Shown piece by piece: positions 17,066 to 26,382 of a DNA stretch of 43,909 nucleotides. Location: positions 1 through 43,909 of the forward strand of contig CALUJQ010000027.1 in assembly GCA_944320995.1 (NCBI GenBank). Direction: 5' to 3'. The notes beneath the pieces were generated by a model. It saw only the letters and a program-made list of their open reading frames with translations. It searched no databases and was not told where the DNA came from. The translations under genes were made by a program, and so were the position numbers. Source of the DNA: an uncultured Barnesiella sp. (GTDB lineage: Bacteria > Bacteroidota > Bacteroidia > Bacteroidales > Barnesiellaceae). Each line of letters opens with the position of its first letter. Position 1 is the stretch's first letter.

Positions 17066-17092
17066 CATCACCTTTCCGAAAGGAAACAAGCT

Positions 17093-17165
17093 GGCGGTTT
17101 AGTGTAGTGGCCTAGCACGCAACCCTCTCACGGTTGAGACTCGGGTTCGATTCCCGGAATCGCTA
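17093..17165 (+). tRNA. tRNA-Glu (anticodon CTC)
   Basis: The 73-nt cloverleaf folds by hand: acceptor GGCGGTT/AATCGCT (with G1-U72 and G5-U68 wobbles), D stem GTGT/GCAC, perfect anticodon stem CAACC/GGTTG with loop CTCTCAC, and T stem TCGGG/CCCGG with loop TTCGATT. The anticodon CTC reads GAG (Glu). CCA is not encoded (the discriminator A is followed by CAA). It has its own promoter and terminator. Confidence 0.9.
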
Positions 17166-17177
17166 CAAACAGGAATG

Positions 17178-17221
17178 AAAGCTCAGGAGTTTGGGAAACA
17201 AACTTTTGAGCTTTTTCTTTT
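17178..17221 (+). terminator. Rho-independent terminator of tRNA-Glu
   Basis: A 16-bp stem (AAAGCTCAGGAGTTTG with CAAACTTTTGAGCTTT) has a GGAAA loop and is followed by TTCTTT. It starts 12 nt after the tRNA. Confidence 0.85.
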
Positions 17222-17224
17222 TCC

Positions 17225-17246
17225 AAAACGGGACAAAAACGGGACA
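17225..17246 (+). repeat. 11-bp tandem repeat just 3' of tRNA-Glu
   Basis: AAAACGGGACA occurs twice in direct tandem (17225-17235 and 17236-17246), between the tRNA terminator and the end of hsdR. A role as a recombinase site is only a guess. Confidence 0.6.
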
Positions 17247-17355
17247 AGGGGGTCCAGTTGACAAGGGGGCAACGTAAAAAGGGACGGAAGCTTGGTTCGG
17301 GCCTATATTGGGGTCTCTCGGGAGAAAAGAGATGCCCGCCCCCAACCCGGCATCA

Positions 17356-20300
17356 TTACAACTTTCCTCCCACGCCCTTGAATTTTTCCACAAAGGCGGC
17401 AATCTTCTCGAACACCTTGTGCTTTTTGGTCAGGTATTGCGGATTCAGCGGACTCATTCTCGGCAGGATATGATTAAAGTCGGTTCCATTCTCGCTGACG
17501 AACTCGCGTTTCAACGACACCTCCATGTAATGCCGGGCCTCTTTTTCGTTGAGGTTCTCGCTGGCAATCAACTCCGAGGCCTCCTCCTTCTGCCGGGTTT
17601 GGGCATATTCAAAGAATGCCTCTATCACCCCGGCCTTGTCGGTCAAGGCGTCGAGATTGGTCTCGTGGATAAAGTCGACAATCAAACTCTCCTTCGCCCG
17701 GTTGCCGATACTGGCCCTTATCACCCGACGAATCTCCTCGATCAATGCCGACTTGTCCATCTTCTTCTTGTTGTGATCGAAAATCAGTTCGAGTATATAG
17801 TCCAGATTGATTTCCTGCGATTTCAACAGGTCGATTTCAAAGACCACATCGTCCCAGTCGATACCCGACTGTTCGGCCCGGGCTCCGCTCTTCTCGCGCC
17901 TCAGCCAATCCCTTATGTCATTATAGGTCGACCGGTAATCCTGAATCAGGCGGTCGGCCGGGACCGTAACGGTCTGCATCTCGGCAATATCCTCATCGGT
18001 CACGAAATATTCGTTTTTGAAGGCCGCTACCGCCTCGGGGTCCCGGGGGTCTATGGTCTGGAACGCCCGCAGAGCCGTGTACTCGTCGTAATTCTGCAAC
18101 ACGTTCTCCACCCGCAGGTATTCGCCGAAGAGTTTCACAAACTCTTTCTTCTCCTTTTCGGTGGCGATGCGGTCCGTGTCGGGGAATTTATCGCCCAGCT
18201 CCTTCACGATTTCGACATAACCCCGGCGGGTCTCCCCCGAGGCAATATCCTTGAATCCTTCCAGATACTCCTTGTAACTCTTCTCGAGCACCACGTTTTT
18301 CGTGTTTTTGTCGCCAAAGAGGGTGATGGCATCGATTGTGGGCTGTTCCAGATTTCTGAACGTGACGATATTCCCGAACGTCTTTGTCGAGTCGTATATC
18401 CGGTTCGTACGCGAGAAGGCCTGTATCAGCCCGTGGTAGCGCAGGTTCTTGTCGACAAACAGGGTGTTGAGCGTGGGGGCGTCGAACCCGGTCAGGAACA
18501 TGCCCACGACGATAACGAGGTCTACCTCCCGGTTCTTGACCCGTTTGGCCAAGTCGCGGTAATAGTTCTGAAACTCCTTGCTCTCGATGCCGTAGCTGGT
18601 ACCGAACATCGCGTTGTAATCGCGAATGGCCTTGGCAAGGAACTCCTTGGCGCTGAGGTCCAGGGCCGACGGTTCAAAGTTCTCGTCCAGAATCTCGCCG
18701 ATAGAGGTCTGCTCCTCGTTGGCGGCAAAGGAGAATATGGTCGCAATCTTCAAGGGGTTTTCCCTATCCTGCTGCAAGCGGTTCAACTCGTCATAATAGC
18801 ATTTGGCCGCATCGACGCTGCTCACGGCAAACATCGCGTTGAAGCCTTTGCCGCCGCCCTGGTTCCGGTGGGTCTTGATTTTGAAATTCTGCAAGATGTA
18901 TTGCGCTATTTCGTTGATACGGTCCGGGTGGAGCAGCGCCTCCTTATTCTCGGCCGCACTCAGCCGGGCCTCGTCGAGTTCGGTCTCTATATGCTTGAAG
19001 CGCGGTCGCACGTCGTTGTAGTCGACCTTGAATTTCAGCACCTTCTCATCGCGTATGGCATCGGTAATCACATAGGCATGCAGCTCACGCCCAAACACAC
19101 CGGCCGTCGTCTCCGAGCCGTATGCATTCTGCGGGAAGATGGGAGTGCCCGTGAAGCCGAATTGATAATAGCGCTTGAACTTTTTCCGCAAGAGTTTCTG
19201 AGCCTCGCCAAACTGGGAGCGGTGAGCCTCGTCGAAGATAAACACCACCTGTTTCTGATAGACGGGCAAGTTATCCTCGCTCTTCATCAGGTTGTTCAGT
19301 TTCTGAATGGTGGTGACGATAATCTTGTTGTCCTCCTTCTCGATATTCCGTTTCAGCCCGGCCGTACTCTCCGACCCGTTCACGCTGTCGGGCGAAAAGC
19401 GCTGGTACTCCTTCATCGTCTGGTAGTCCAGGTCCTTGCGGTCCACGACAAAGAACACCTTGTCGATAAACTCCAACTGCATGGCCAGCCGGGCTGCCTT
19501 GAAGCTGGTGAGCGTCTTCCCCGACCCGGTGGTGTGCCACACATAGCCCCCGGCCTCGGTCGTCGACCAGCGCCGGGCCTCGTAGGCGCTCCTTATCTTC
19601 CACAGCATGCGTTCCGTGGCCGCAATCTGGTAGGGACGCATGATGAGCAGCGTGTTGCTGGTGTCGAAAACCGAGTAGGTAAAGATGACATTCAACAACG
19701 TGTTCTTCTGGAAGAAGGTCGCCGTGAAATCTTTGAGCTCCCTGATGAGCGAGTTATCGGCCTTGGCCCAATTCATGGTAAAGTCGAAACTGTTCTTGTT
19801 CCGCTCCACCGTATTGGCAAAATAGCGGGTATCCGTACCGTTGGAGATGACAAACACCTGTATATACTTGAACAGCGAGCTGTCGCTGTTGAAACTCTCC
19901 TTGGAGTAGCGGTGCACCTGATTGAAGGCCTCGCGAATGGCTACACCGCGCTTCTTCAACTCCACCTGGACCAGCGGCAGACCGTTGACCAGTATCGTCA
20001 CGTCGTAGCGGTTGACCTGCACCCCCGTCTGCTCCACTTGCGACACCACCTGCACCCGGTTGCGGGCCAGGTTGCGCTTGTCGGCCAGATAGATGTTCTT
20101 GATGTGCCCGTCGTCAAACACAAAGTCGCAGATGTAGTCGTCCTGAATCTTGCGGGTCTTCTCCACCAGCGTGTCGCCGGGACGGTCCAGATACTCCTCC
20201 CGAAACCGCGCCCACTCGTCGTCGGTAAAAGCCACCTCGTTCAAGGCCTCTATCTGCACCCGGGCGTTGGCCAACAAGGCCTCGGGCGTGGAGATGTGGG

Positions 20301-20463
20301 GAAGATACTCATACCCCTGGGCCATCAAGTCGCCGATAAATTCACGTTCGAGCCCCGCTTCGGTCTGATAGGCGACGGGAGCTTCATGGGTATCGTAATA
20401 CCTGGCATAATTGTCAAGCACGATAAAATTATTCGATTCGGCTATGGTGCTATGCGTTTTCAT
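17356..20463 (-). CDS. hsdR: Type I restriction endonuclease R subunit (type IC, EcoR124I-like)
   Basis: The 1035-aa product is the motor and nuclease of the R-M complex. It cuts DNA far from the target after ATP-driven translocation. ATG 20463 is chosen because the product then begins [17 protein letters not shown], collinear with EcoR124I HsdR (1038 aa). An earlier ATG (20508) would add 15 residues. The nuclease site is D154, E168, K170 ([11 protein letters not shown] ... LVQVELKK). Helicase motifs are Walker A TTGSGKT with K316, DEAH ([12 protein letters not shown]), motif III (GFTGTPI) and motif VI (QAFSRTNR). The C-terminal KFKGVGGK matches the EcoR124I end. It overlaps the hsdS 3' end by 14 bp, indicating translational coupling. 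From memory the similarity to EcoR124I is high along the whole length. All motifs look intact. Confidence 0.97.
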   Translation of the reverse strand: MKTHSTIAESNNFIVLDNYARYYDTHEAPVAYQTEAGLEREFIGDLMAQGYEYLPHISTPEALLANARVQIEALNEVAFTDDEWARFREEYLDRPGDTLVEKTRKIQDDYICDFVFDDGHIKNIYLADKRNLARNRVQVVSQVEQTGVQVNRYDVTILVNGLPLVQVELKKRGVAIREAFNQVHRYSKESFNSDSSLFKYIQVFVISNGTDTRYFANTVERNKNSFDFTMNWAKADNSLIRELKDFTATFFQKNTLLNVIFTYSVFDTSNTLLIMRPYQIAATERMLWKIRSAYEARRWSTTEAGGYVWHTTGSGKTLTSFKAARLAMQLEFIDKVFFVVDRKDLDYQTMKEYQRFSPDSVNGSESTAGLKRNIEKEDNKIIVTTIQKLNNLMKSEDNLPVYQKQVVFIFDEAHRSQFGEAQKLLRKKFKRYYQFGFTGTPIFPQNAYGSETTAGVFGRELHAYVITDAIRDEKVLKFKVDYNDVRPRFKHIETELDEARLSAAENKEALLHPDRINEIAQYILQNFKIKTHRNQGGGKGFNAMFAVSSVDAAKCYYDELNRLQQDRENPLKIATIFSFAANEEQTSIGEILDENFEPSALDLSAKEFLAKAIRDYNAMFGTSYGIESKEFQNYYRDLAKRVKNREVDLVIVVGMFLTGFDAPTLNTLFVDKNLRYHGLIQAFSRTNRIYDSTKTFGNIVTFRNLEQPTIDAITLFGDKNTKNVVLEKSYKEYLEGFKDIASGETRRGYVEIVKELGDKFPDTDRIATEKEKKEFVKLFGEYLRVENVLQNYDEYTALRAFQTIDPRDPEAVAAFKNEYFVTDEDIAEMQTVTVPADRLIQDYRSTYNDIRDWLRREKSGARAEQSGIDWDDVVFEIDLLKSQEINLDYILELIFDHNKKKMDKSALIEEIRRVIRASIGNRAKESLIVDFIHETNLDALTDKAGVIEAFFEYAQTRQKEEASELIASENLNEKEARHYMEVSLKREFVSENGTDFNHILPRMSPLNPQYLTKKHKVFEKIAAFVEKFKGVGGKL

Positions 20464-21652
20464 CTTCTTTTCTCGGGAACGACAATAACTGGTTTCTGTA
20501 ATATTCATACTGCTCCTGCACGGCCGCTATCTCGGCCGGCAGACCTTGCGACAGGTCTCTTATTAATGCATCAAATTTATTAAGCAATGTGGCTATTCTT
20601 ACTTGCTCTTCATAAGAAGGAATAGGGATAATAGCATTCCCTAAACCTTTGGCTGAAATAGAACATATTTTCCCTTCAGAGACATACTTAACAATTTGTT
20701 TGTGATAATAAGTTGACCGTAAATAATGAGAAACATATTGAGGATATAAATCACTTCTAAATATAAAACAGGCATCATGTACGGCAGCAGGGTTCTCTCC
20801 AAGCCAAGCTACCCCTATTCCTATATCTTCTTTATTTTCACCTGCGGCAACAATTACAACATCATTTTTATAAGCATATCTCATTTTAGAGGCAAGTTCA
20901 CTTCTAAGTTTCCCTTTACTTTGGGTTGCATACAATCCATAATATGTGTAAATATCACCATAATGAATACAAGGAACGCCGTCATTAACGATGTCTGTTC
21001 TTACAAATCGTTTACCTCTTATAAACGATCCTATCTCGCCCAGTCTCTTCCACGTCACATCTTTCGTCGGCTTGTCGAATGAGAGTAACCGATTCCGATA
21101 ATAGGTATATTGCTCTTTTCTCGCTTGCAGCTCCGCTTGCAGCTCCGCTTGCAGCTCCGCTGCATAAGAGGTAAAGGCGTCGAGTATACGAACGATTTCG
21201 GCTTGGACTTCAAGGGGTGGAAGGGGGATTTGAATCGGAGCCATTTGATTACTCATTAACTTGGGATTTCCCATTCCTCGATATACATACTCTTTTGCTT
21301 TTACACTTAACCAATAATACAAAAAACGAATTTTTATATTAGGCGATTTAATAGCAATCAATCCACATACATTGGTAATACTAAACTTTCCCCTTCTATG
21401 GAAAATAGTACCCGCATAAGCCCCATCAGTAGTCCATGTCAAATATTCTCCATCATAATCATATGTCGAGATACGACCCAATTCTCCATCATTTGCAGTT
21501 TGTGAAGAATATACTGGATAATTACCGGAATTTTCAACAATGTATGTTTTTGAATACACCTTTCCACGAGAAAGGTCACACACTTCCCCCAACGGTTTAT
21601 ACACCACCCCATTGGGGCAAAGCGACCGAATCAACTCCTGCAACCTGCTCAT
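20450..21652 (-). CDS. hsdS: Type I restriction-modification specificity subunit S
   Basis: The 400-aa product recognises the bipartite DNA target and joins the M and R subunits. It has two target-recognition domains (about residues 15-150 and 205-355) and two conserved spacer helices. The first spacer ends [14 protein letters not shown] and the second ends [14 protein letters not shown], which shows the internal duplication of the subunit. The first helix carries a perfect triple repeat, [12 protein letters not shown], encoded by a 12-bp tandem repeat. Its start overlaps the hsdM stop by 4 bp (ATGA) and its end overlaps hsdR by 14 bp. The DNA target cannot be predicted from sequence alone. 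TRD regions are AT-richer than hsdM and hsdR, as often seen after domain exchange. Confidence 0.95.
   Translation of the reverse strand: MSRLQELIRSLCPNGVVYKPLGEVCDLSRGKVYSKTYIVENSGNYPVYSSQTANDGELGRISTYDYDGEYLTWTTDGAYAGTIFHRRGKFSITNVCGLIAIKSPNIKIRFLYYWLSVKAKEYVYRGMGNPKLMSNQMAPIQIPLPPLEVQAEIVRILDAFTSYAAELQAELQAELQARKEQYTYYRNRLLSFDKPTKDVTWKRLGEIGSFIRGKRFVRTDIVNDGVPCIHYGDIYTYYGLYATQSKGKLRSELASKMRYAYKNDVVIVAAGENKEDIGIGVAWLGENPAAVHDACFIFRSDLYPQYVSHYLRSTYYHKQIVKYVSEGKICSISAKGLGNAIIPIPSYEEQVRIATLLNKFDALIRDLSQGLPAEIAAVQEQYEYYRNQLLSFPRKEDENA
21123..21158 (-). repeat. 12-bp x3 tandem repeat inside hsdS, encoding (AELQ)3
   Basis: Three identical 12-bp units (plus-strand GCTTGCAGCTCC) lie at 21123-21134, 21135-21146 and 21147-21158, with a partial fourth unit after them. 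Each unit codes four residues, so a gain or loss of a unit stays in frame and changes the length of the spacer helix. In EcoR124I versus EcoR124II, two versus three TAEL repeats at the equivalent place change the spacing of the recognition sequence. Confidence 0.95.
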
Positions 21653-23205
21653 GCCTTATCCTCCTCCAATTCGGCCACGATTTTATCAATTGCAGCACGC
21701 AGTTCGTTCTCACGGGCCACGATGCGGCGGAGGCGGCTGTTCAGCTCCTTGATGTCGGTTTGCGGGCGGGTATCCTCGGCCTCGACATAGCTGCTTACCG
21801 ACAAGTTGTAATCGTTCTCGACAATGCGCGGGTAATCGACCGACCGGGCTATGTATGGCACATCGGCCTTGCGGTCGAAAATGTCGACAATTCGGTCGAT
21901 ATGCTTCGGTTCCAGCACATTGTTGTTCGTCTCCTTCGTGAAAAAGCCTTCGCCGCTGGCATTGATAAACTGGATTGCCGTGTCGGGCTTGTGCTTGGAG
22001 AGTACCAGGATATTGACCGAAATCGATGTGCCATAGAACAGGTTGGCCGGCAGCGAGATGATGGTCTCTATATAGTTGCTGTCGACCAGGTATTTGCGTA
22101 TTTTCTGCTCGGCTCCGCCGCGGTAAAAGATGCCCGGGAAGCAGACGATGGCGGCTCGCCCCTTGCCCGACAGGTAGCTCAGCGCATGCAGCACAAAGGC
22201 AAAATCGGCTTTCGACTTGGGGGCTAGCACTCCGGCGGGGGCAAAGCGGTCGTCGTTGATGAGCGTGGGGTCGCCCGAACCAATCCAGTTGATTGAATAG
22301 GGCGGGTTGGAGACGATGGCATCAAAGGGTTTCTCGTCCCCGAACTGGGGGTCGATGAGGGTGTCGCCCAGGGCTATGTTGAACTTGTCGTAGTTGATGT
22401 TGTGCAGAAACATGTTCATGCGGGCCAGGTTGTAGGTGGTGTGGTTGATTTCCTGCCCGAAGAAACCCTCCTCGATGATGTGCTCATCGAACTGTTTACG
22501 GGCTTGAAGCAGCAACGAGCCCGACCCGGCGGCCGGGTCGTATATCTTGTTGACGGTCGTCTGCTTGTGCATGGCCAGCCGCGAAATGAGCATGGAGACA
22601 TTCTGTGGGGTGAAGAACTCGCCGCCCGACTTCCCGGCATTGGCGGCATAGTTGTTGATCAGAAACTCGTAGGCATCGCCGAACAGGTCGATCTGATGCT
22701 CCTCGAAATTTCCGAAGTCCAGCTCGGCTACCCCGTTCAAGACGGCGGCCAGGCGCTTGTTCTTGTTATCGACCGTGTTGCCCAACCGTGTACTGGTCGT
22801 GTCGAAATCGGCAAAGAGCCCCTTGATGTTCTTCTCCGAGACGTATCCGTTGGCCGAACTCTCTATGGCATCAAAGATTGCTTTCAGGTCGGTATTGAGA
22901 TTGGGGTTGGTATAGGCTGTTTTCACCACGTTGACAAAAAGCTGGCTCGGGTAGATGAAATAGCCTTTGGTCTTGACGGCATCGTCTTTTATCGCGGGGG
23001 TGATTACGCTGTCGGGCAGAGTGGCATAGTCGATGCTGCTGTCGCCCCCCTCGATATAGTCGGTGAAGTTCTCACTGATATACCGATAGAACAGGGTGCC
23101 CAATACAAATTGCTTGAAATCCCAGCCGTCGACGGCGCCTCGCACCTCGTTGGCAATCTTCCAGATTTTGGCCTGTAACTCTTCTCTTTGCTGTGTGCTT
23201 GTCAT
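21649..23205 (-). CDS. hsdM: Type I DNA methyltransferase M subunit (type IC)
   Basis: The 518-aa product is an N6-adenine methyltransferase that protects host DNA as an M2S complex and forms the restriction complex with HsdR. ATG 23205 ([15 protein letters not shown]) is preferred over the upstream in-frame TTG 23220, since M.EcoR124I starts at the same place (520 aa). The SAM-binding motif is DPAAGSGS from D223, and the catalytic motif is NPPY from N300. Residues 1-150 form the N-terminal helical domain ([20 protein letters not shown]). The C-terminus is a helix that contacts HsdS. It is the first gene of the operon, with a 4-bp overlap with hsdS. Confidence 0.97.
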   Translation of the reverse strand: MTSTQQREELQAKIWKIANEVRGAVDGWDFKQFVLGTLFYRYISENFTDYIEGGDSSIDYATLPDSVITPAIKDDAVKTKGYFIYPSQLFVNVVKTAYTNPNLNTDLKAIFDAIESSANGYVSEKNIKGLFADFDTTSTRLGNTVDNKNKRLAAVLNGVAELDFGNFEEHQIDLFGDAYEFLINNYAANAGKSGGEFFTPQNVSMLISRLAMHKQTTVNKIYDPAAGSGSLLLQARKQFDEHIIEEGFFGQEINHTTYNLARMNMFLHNINYDKFNIALGDTLIDPQFGDEKPFDAIVSNPPYSINWIGSGDPTLINDDRFAPAGVLAPKSKADFAFVLHALSYLSGKGRAAIVCFPGIFYRGGAEQKIRKYLVDSNYIETIISLPANLFYGTSISVNILVLSKHKPDTAIQFINASGEGFFTKETNNNVLEPKHIDRIVDIFDRKADVPYIARSVDYPRIVENDYNLSVSSYVEAEDTRPQTDIKELNSRLRRIVARENELRAAIDKIVAELEEDKA

Positions 23206-23388
23206 TTCAGTAGTTTTCAACGTTCAGTAAACCAGGAGGCATACCCGGGAGGGAGGGCGACGATGCCCCGCATGCCCGCCGGTTCGGGCCTGTCGGGCCG
23301 CACCGCTTCTCCCGCGCAAACTGACCGCGCGGCCATACCGGCAGCCCCCCCGGCCATTCATCGCTTCACGATTGTCGTTTGCCTATGA

Positions 23389-23396
23389 CAAAGATA
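23389..23396 (-). promoter_or_regulatory. Candidate -7 box for the hsdMSR operon
   Basis: TATCTTTG on the minus strand lies 184 nt before ATG 23205. No clear TTTG is seen at -33. The leader between it and hsdM is unusually G+C-rich and holds no credible gene. Confidence 0.45.
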
Positions 23397-23469
23397 GGGA
23401 TTCCGTCTGATTGGACGAAGAAAAGAGCCGTACTTTTTCGCCAACGGCTGCGGGGAGATGCGGCCTTGC

Positions 23470-23528
23470 AAAAAACAGGGAAGAGCCTGCCGCACTACCC
23501 GCCACGGGGTTACGGAGGCTCTTCCTGT
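23470..23528 (-). terminator. Rho-independent terminator shielding hsdM from upstream transcription
   Basis: On the minus strand a stem ACAGGAAGAGCCT (arms 23516-23528 and 23475-23488, with one bulged base) is followed by six T (23475-23470). It would stop transcripts coming from the mannosidase side before the hsd promoter. Confidence 0.7.
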
Positions 23529-23593
23529 GCAGAGGGTTCAAAGCGCACGGAGGCTGTCGCTCAGGCCTGTCAGTCGACGGCAACCAGCTCGTA

Positions 23594-23818
23594 TACCCGG
23601 CATCAGGCTGTTACGTCATCGGTTCGCCATCGGTCGACAAAGCAGTCATACATCTCGACAATGGAAACAAATTCACCATAAAGGTAAATCGGAAAGGTAA
23701 AAAAGCAATATATGTGGAGAAAGTAACACTTAACGGCACCGAATTAAGCGATTTCAAGCTCGAACACCAAGCTATCATCAATGGAGGTACGCTCGAATTT
23801 TGGTTAAATGCCCGATAG
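23594..23818 (+). pseudogene. C-terminal remnant of a GH92 alpha-mannosidase gene
   Basis: About 74 codons ending at TAG 23816-23818 read as the C-terminal beta-sandwich of a GH92 enzyme: CYVIGSPSVDKAVIHL, FTIKV, VEKVTLNGTEL, then INGGTLEFWLNAR. The same blocks occur in the intact GH92 at 38667-40883 (YVFGRPIIDKATIKL, FTITV, SVKLNG, MHGGELTFEMG). No catalytic part precedes it. Upstream lies unrelated G+C-rich sequence and a terminator. It is on the opposite strand to the full GH92 next door, so it is not a simple duplication of that gene's end. It is probably the relic of a gene cut by insertion or deletion at this junction. Confidence 0.75.
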
Positions 23819-23907
23819 CGCCGTAAACCGCTTATTCCCACAGAGAAAAAATATCAGATTTGTCATCTTTTATCACGACAAGAGAATGAACCAGTACCCA
23901 ATAAGAA

Positions 23908-23951
23908 GGCAGAGTGTAGTGACTCGTTTAATAAGCCAGATACACTCTGCC
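23908..23951 (-). terminator. Hairpin downstream of the GH92 gene
   Basis: An 11-bp perfect inverted repeat (arms 23908-23918 and 23941-23951, GGCAGAGTGTA type) has a 22-nt loop. On the minus strand it is followed by TTCTTATT. It may serve both the GH92 gene and the opposing remnant. Confidence 0.5.
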
Positions 23952-23995
23952 CTTAATTTAATCAGCTAATCGAATACAATAATGTCGTTTAGCAG

Positions 23996-26290
23996 TTATT
24001 CCGCCAAACTCATAGAATAAGGCATATCTTCGGGATTAATTCCACGATTCAAGTTTGGTTTGTCCGACATTGTATAGTCAAGTTTTGCTCCATTTAGCAA
24101 ATCACCGTATTTCAAATAGTTTTTTGTGTAAGCTTTTCCGTTGACTTTGAGCTCGTCGACATATCTGTTTTCGCTACTGTTACCTTGGGCCGTGATTTCA
24201 ACTTTCTTCCCATTGGGGAGATTGATACAAGCCTTTTCAAACAGCGGTGCTCCTAACACATATTCGTCAGTACCGGGGCATACCGGATAGAAGCCGAGGG
24301 CGCTGAATACGTACCAGGCCGAAGTCTGTCCGTTATCTTCGTCTCCGCAATACCCATCGGGAGCGGCATTGTACAGTCGGTTCATCACTTCGCGCAAATG
24401 ATACTGAGCTTTCCACGGTTGTCCGGCATAGTCATACAGGTAAATCATGTGTTGTATAGGCTGATTGCCATGAGCATAATTACCCATATTCATAATCTGC
24501 ATTTCCCGTATCTCGTGAATAACGAATCCGTAGTAGCTTTCGTCGAAGACCGGAGGCAGATTAAATACCGAATCGAGCATCTGTACAAACATTTCTCGAC
24601 CACCCATAAGTTCTATAAGGCCGTTTATATCGTGAAAAACCGACCAGGTATAATGCCAGGCATTCCCTTCGGTAAATGCATCGCCCCATTTCAGCGGGTT
24701 CAAGGGAGGGAACGAACCGTCTTCGTTTCTTCCGCTCATCAGACGGGTTGCCTTGTTAAACAGATTCTTGTAATTGTTTGCCCGGGCCTTGTAGATGGCA
24801 ATTTCCGCTTCGGGCTTGCCCAGTTTCTTACCCATCTGATAGATGCACCAGTCGTCATAGGCGTACTCGAGAGTGCGTGCTGCATTTTCGTTGATGCCGA
24901 CATTATAAGGTATGTAACCAAGTTTATTGTAGTATTCATATCCGAGTCGACCCGTTGAGCTTATTTCAGAATGAACGTTTGTCGTCGCATGGACCAGCCC
25001 CTCATACATCTTTTCGGCATCGGCCTTGGTTATTCCTTTCAGAAATGCGTCGGCAACGACCGATGCCGAGTTGTTTCCAATCATACAGTTGCGATGTCCC
25101 GGACTTGCCCATTCGGGGAAAAATCCGCTTTCAAGGTAGGCATTCAGCAGCCCCTCCTGCATTTGCTCGGCCATCTCGGGATATACAAGATTCACGAAGG
25201 GGAAAAGGCTTCGGAATGTATCCCAAAAACCTGTGTCGGTGAACATATATCCCGGGAGAACCTGCCCGTTGTAAGGGCTGTAATGTACGGTTTTTCCGTC
25301 GGCCGTTATTTCATGGAACATTCTTGGGAAAAGCACCGAGCGATAGAGACAGGAGTAGAATGTACGCATGTGGTCTATGTTTCTATCGCTTATCTGGATA
25401 CGCCCCAGCACTTCGTTCCATCGCTCGCGTCCATTTTCCTTGATAGTGTCAAAACTCTTGCCCTCGACTTCCTTCAAATTCTGCAAAGCCTGTTCGGGAC
25501 TGACAAATGATGAAGCGACAAGCGCATGAATCTTTTCACCTCTTTTCGTTGAGAAACCTATCGCTGCCCCCACATGGTTATCTTTTAGCTCCGATTTTCC
25601 CTTAACTTCTTTGAAATCGGACCATACAGATTGATAGGTGTAAGGTTTATCAAATCGAACGACAAAGTAATTTTTAAAATTTTCGGGGACCCCTCCACTA
25701 TTCTTGGTGGTATATCCCACAATCATATTCTCTTCGGGAACGAGTTTGATATAAGAGCCTTTATCAAAAGCATCTACAATAATAAAAGAGCGATCTCCCT
25801 CGGGGAATGTGAAACGAAACGCCGCAGCTCGTTGGGTCGGTGCAATTTCGGTTACGACATCATAATCGGCCAAATATACCTTGTAATAGTATGGAGTTGC
25901 CGTCTCAGCCTTATGGGAGAACCAAGAGGCACGCTCTTCTTCATCAATTTTCAGGTCCCGGGCTACCGGCATGATTGAGAACTGTCCGTAATCGTTAATC
26001 CACGGGCTAGGCTGGTGAGTCTGCTTGAATCCTCTTATTTGTTTGGAAGAATAAGTATAAGCCCAACCGTCACCCATTTTCCCCGTTTGCGGAGTCCAAA
26101 AGTTCATACCCCACGGCATGGCAACCGCGGGATAAGTGTTTCCGTTTGACAAAAGAAATTCAGAGTCTGTTCCCATAAGGATATTTACATAATCGACAGG
26201 CTCCAAGCCTGTTTCATAACTGGTCGTATTCTGTTGACAACCAGCCAGCATTGTCAGACCAATTGCAGATAACAGTTTCAAAGTCTTCAT
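23996..26290 (-). CDS. GH92 alpha-mannosidase, lipoprotein
   Basis: The 764-aa product uses ATG 26290, which gives a lipoprotein signal with lipobox LAGC and C18. An in-frame start at 26353 would bury this. GH92 enzymes are calcium-dependent exo-alpha-mannosidases that trim N-glycans or yeast mannan. N-terminal family blocks are visible (VDYVNILMGT, TYPAVAMPWGMNFWTPQ, FKQTHQPSPWINDYGQFS). The likely acid is E541 in EGNAWHYTW, and the acidic motif is D650-E-D652 in GDEDNGQTSAWYVFSALGFY. The spacing fits the E533/D644 pair reported for BT3990. It is the last gene of the PUL, with a -7 box between it and the preceding gene, so it may have separate expression. Which alpha linkage it cuts cannot be said. 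Confidence 0.92.
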   Translation of the reverse strand: MKTLKLLSAIGLTMLAGCQQNTTSYETGLEPVDYVNILMGTDSEFLLSNGNTYPAVAMPWGMNFWTPQTGKMGDGWAYTYSSKQIRGFKQTHQPSPWINDYGQFSIMPVARDLKIDEEERASWFSHKAETATPYYYKVYLADYDVVTEIAPTQRAAAFRFTFPEGDRSFIIVDAFDKGSYIKLVPEENMIVGYTTKNSGGVPENFKNYFVVRFDKPYTYQSVWSDFKEVKGKSELKDNHVGAAIGFSTKRGEKIHALVASSFVSPEQALQNLKEVEGKSFDTIKENGRERWNEVLGRIQISDRNIDHMRTFYSCLYRSVLFPRMFHEITADGKTVHYSPYNGQVLPGYMFTDTGFWDTFRSLFPFVNLVYPEMAEQMQEGLLNAYLESGFFPEWASPGHRNCMIGNNSASVVADAFLKGITKADAEKMYEGLVHATTNVHSEISSTGRLGYEYYNKLGYIPYNVGINENAARTLEYAYDDWCIYQMGKKLGKPEAEIAIYKARANNYKNLFNKATRLMSGRNEDGSFPPLNPLKWGDAFTEGNAWHYTWSVFHDINGLIELMGGREMFVQMLDSVFNLPPVFDESYYGFVIHEIREMQIMNMGNYAHGNQPIQHMIYLYDYAGQPWKAQYHLREVMNRLYNAAPDGYCGDEDNGQTSAWYVFSALGFYPVCPGTDEYVLGAPLFEKACINLPNGKKVEITAQGNSSENRYVDELKVNGKAYTKNYLKYGDLLNGAKLDYTMSDKPNLNRGINPEDMPYSMSLAE

Positions 26291-26369
26291 ATCATTTGTT
26301 TTAGTTTGGATTTTCCGGGAATAAATAGTTGCTGACAAAATAGGAATAGTCATCGATATGGAATTAATG

Positions 26370-26377
26370 CAAAGATA
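26370..26377 (-). promoter_or_regulatory. -7 box before the last GH92 gene
   Basis: TATCTTTG on the minus strand, in the 92-bp gap upstream of ATG 26290. No TTTG at the right spacing, so it is a weak or activated promoter. Confidence 0.45.
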
Positions 26378-26382
26378 AGGTT

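Noticed and set aside
17145..17165. Duplicate of the tRNA-Glu 3' end as an attachment site
   Set aside because: I looked by eye for a second copy of the T-arm and acceptor sequence around 23-24 kb and 43.7 kb and saw none. A proper search might still find one.
17308..20583. Open frame of 1091 codons on the plus strand
   Set aside because: It lies wholly opposite hsdR, whose motifs are unmistakable. The product is low-complexity Val/Leu/Gly-rich with no domain I recognise, typical of a mirror frame in G+C-rich coding DNA.
23205..23220. TTG start for hsdM
   Set aside because: ATG 23205 gives the family's usual N-terminus and length.
23411..23593. N-terminal part of the plus-strand frame before the GH92 scrap
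   Set aside because: The residues before 23594 show no GH92 likeness and overlap a terminator hairpin, so this part is unlikely to be coding.
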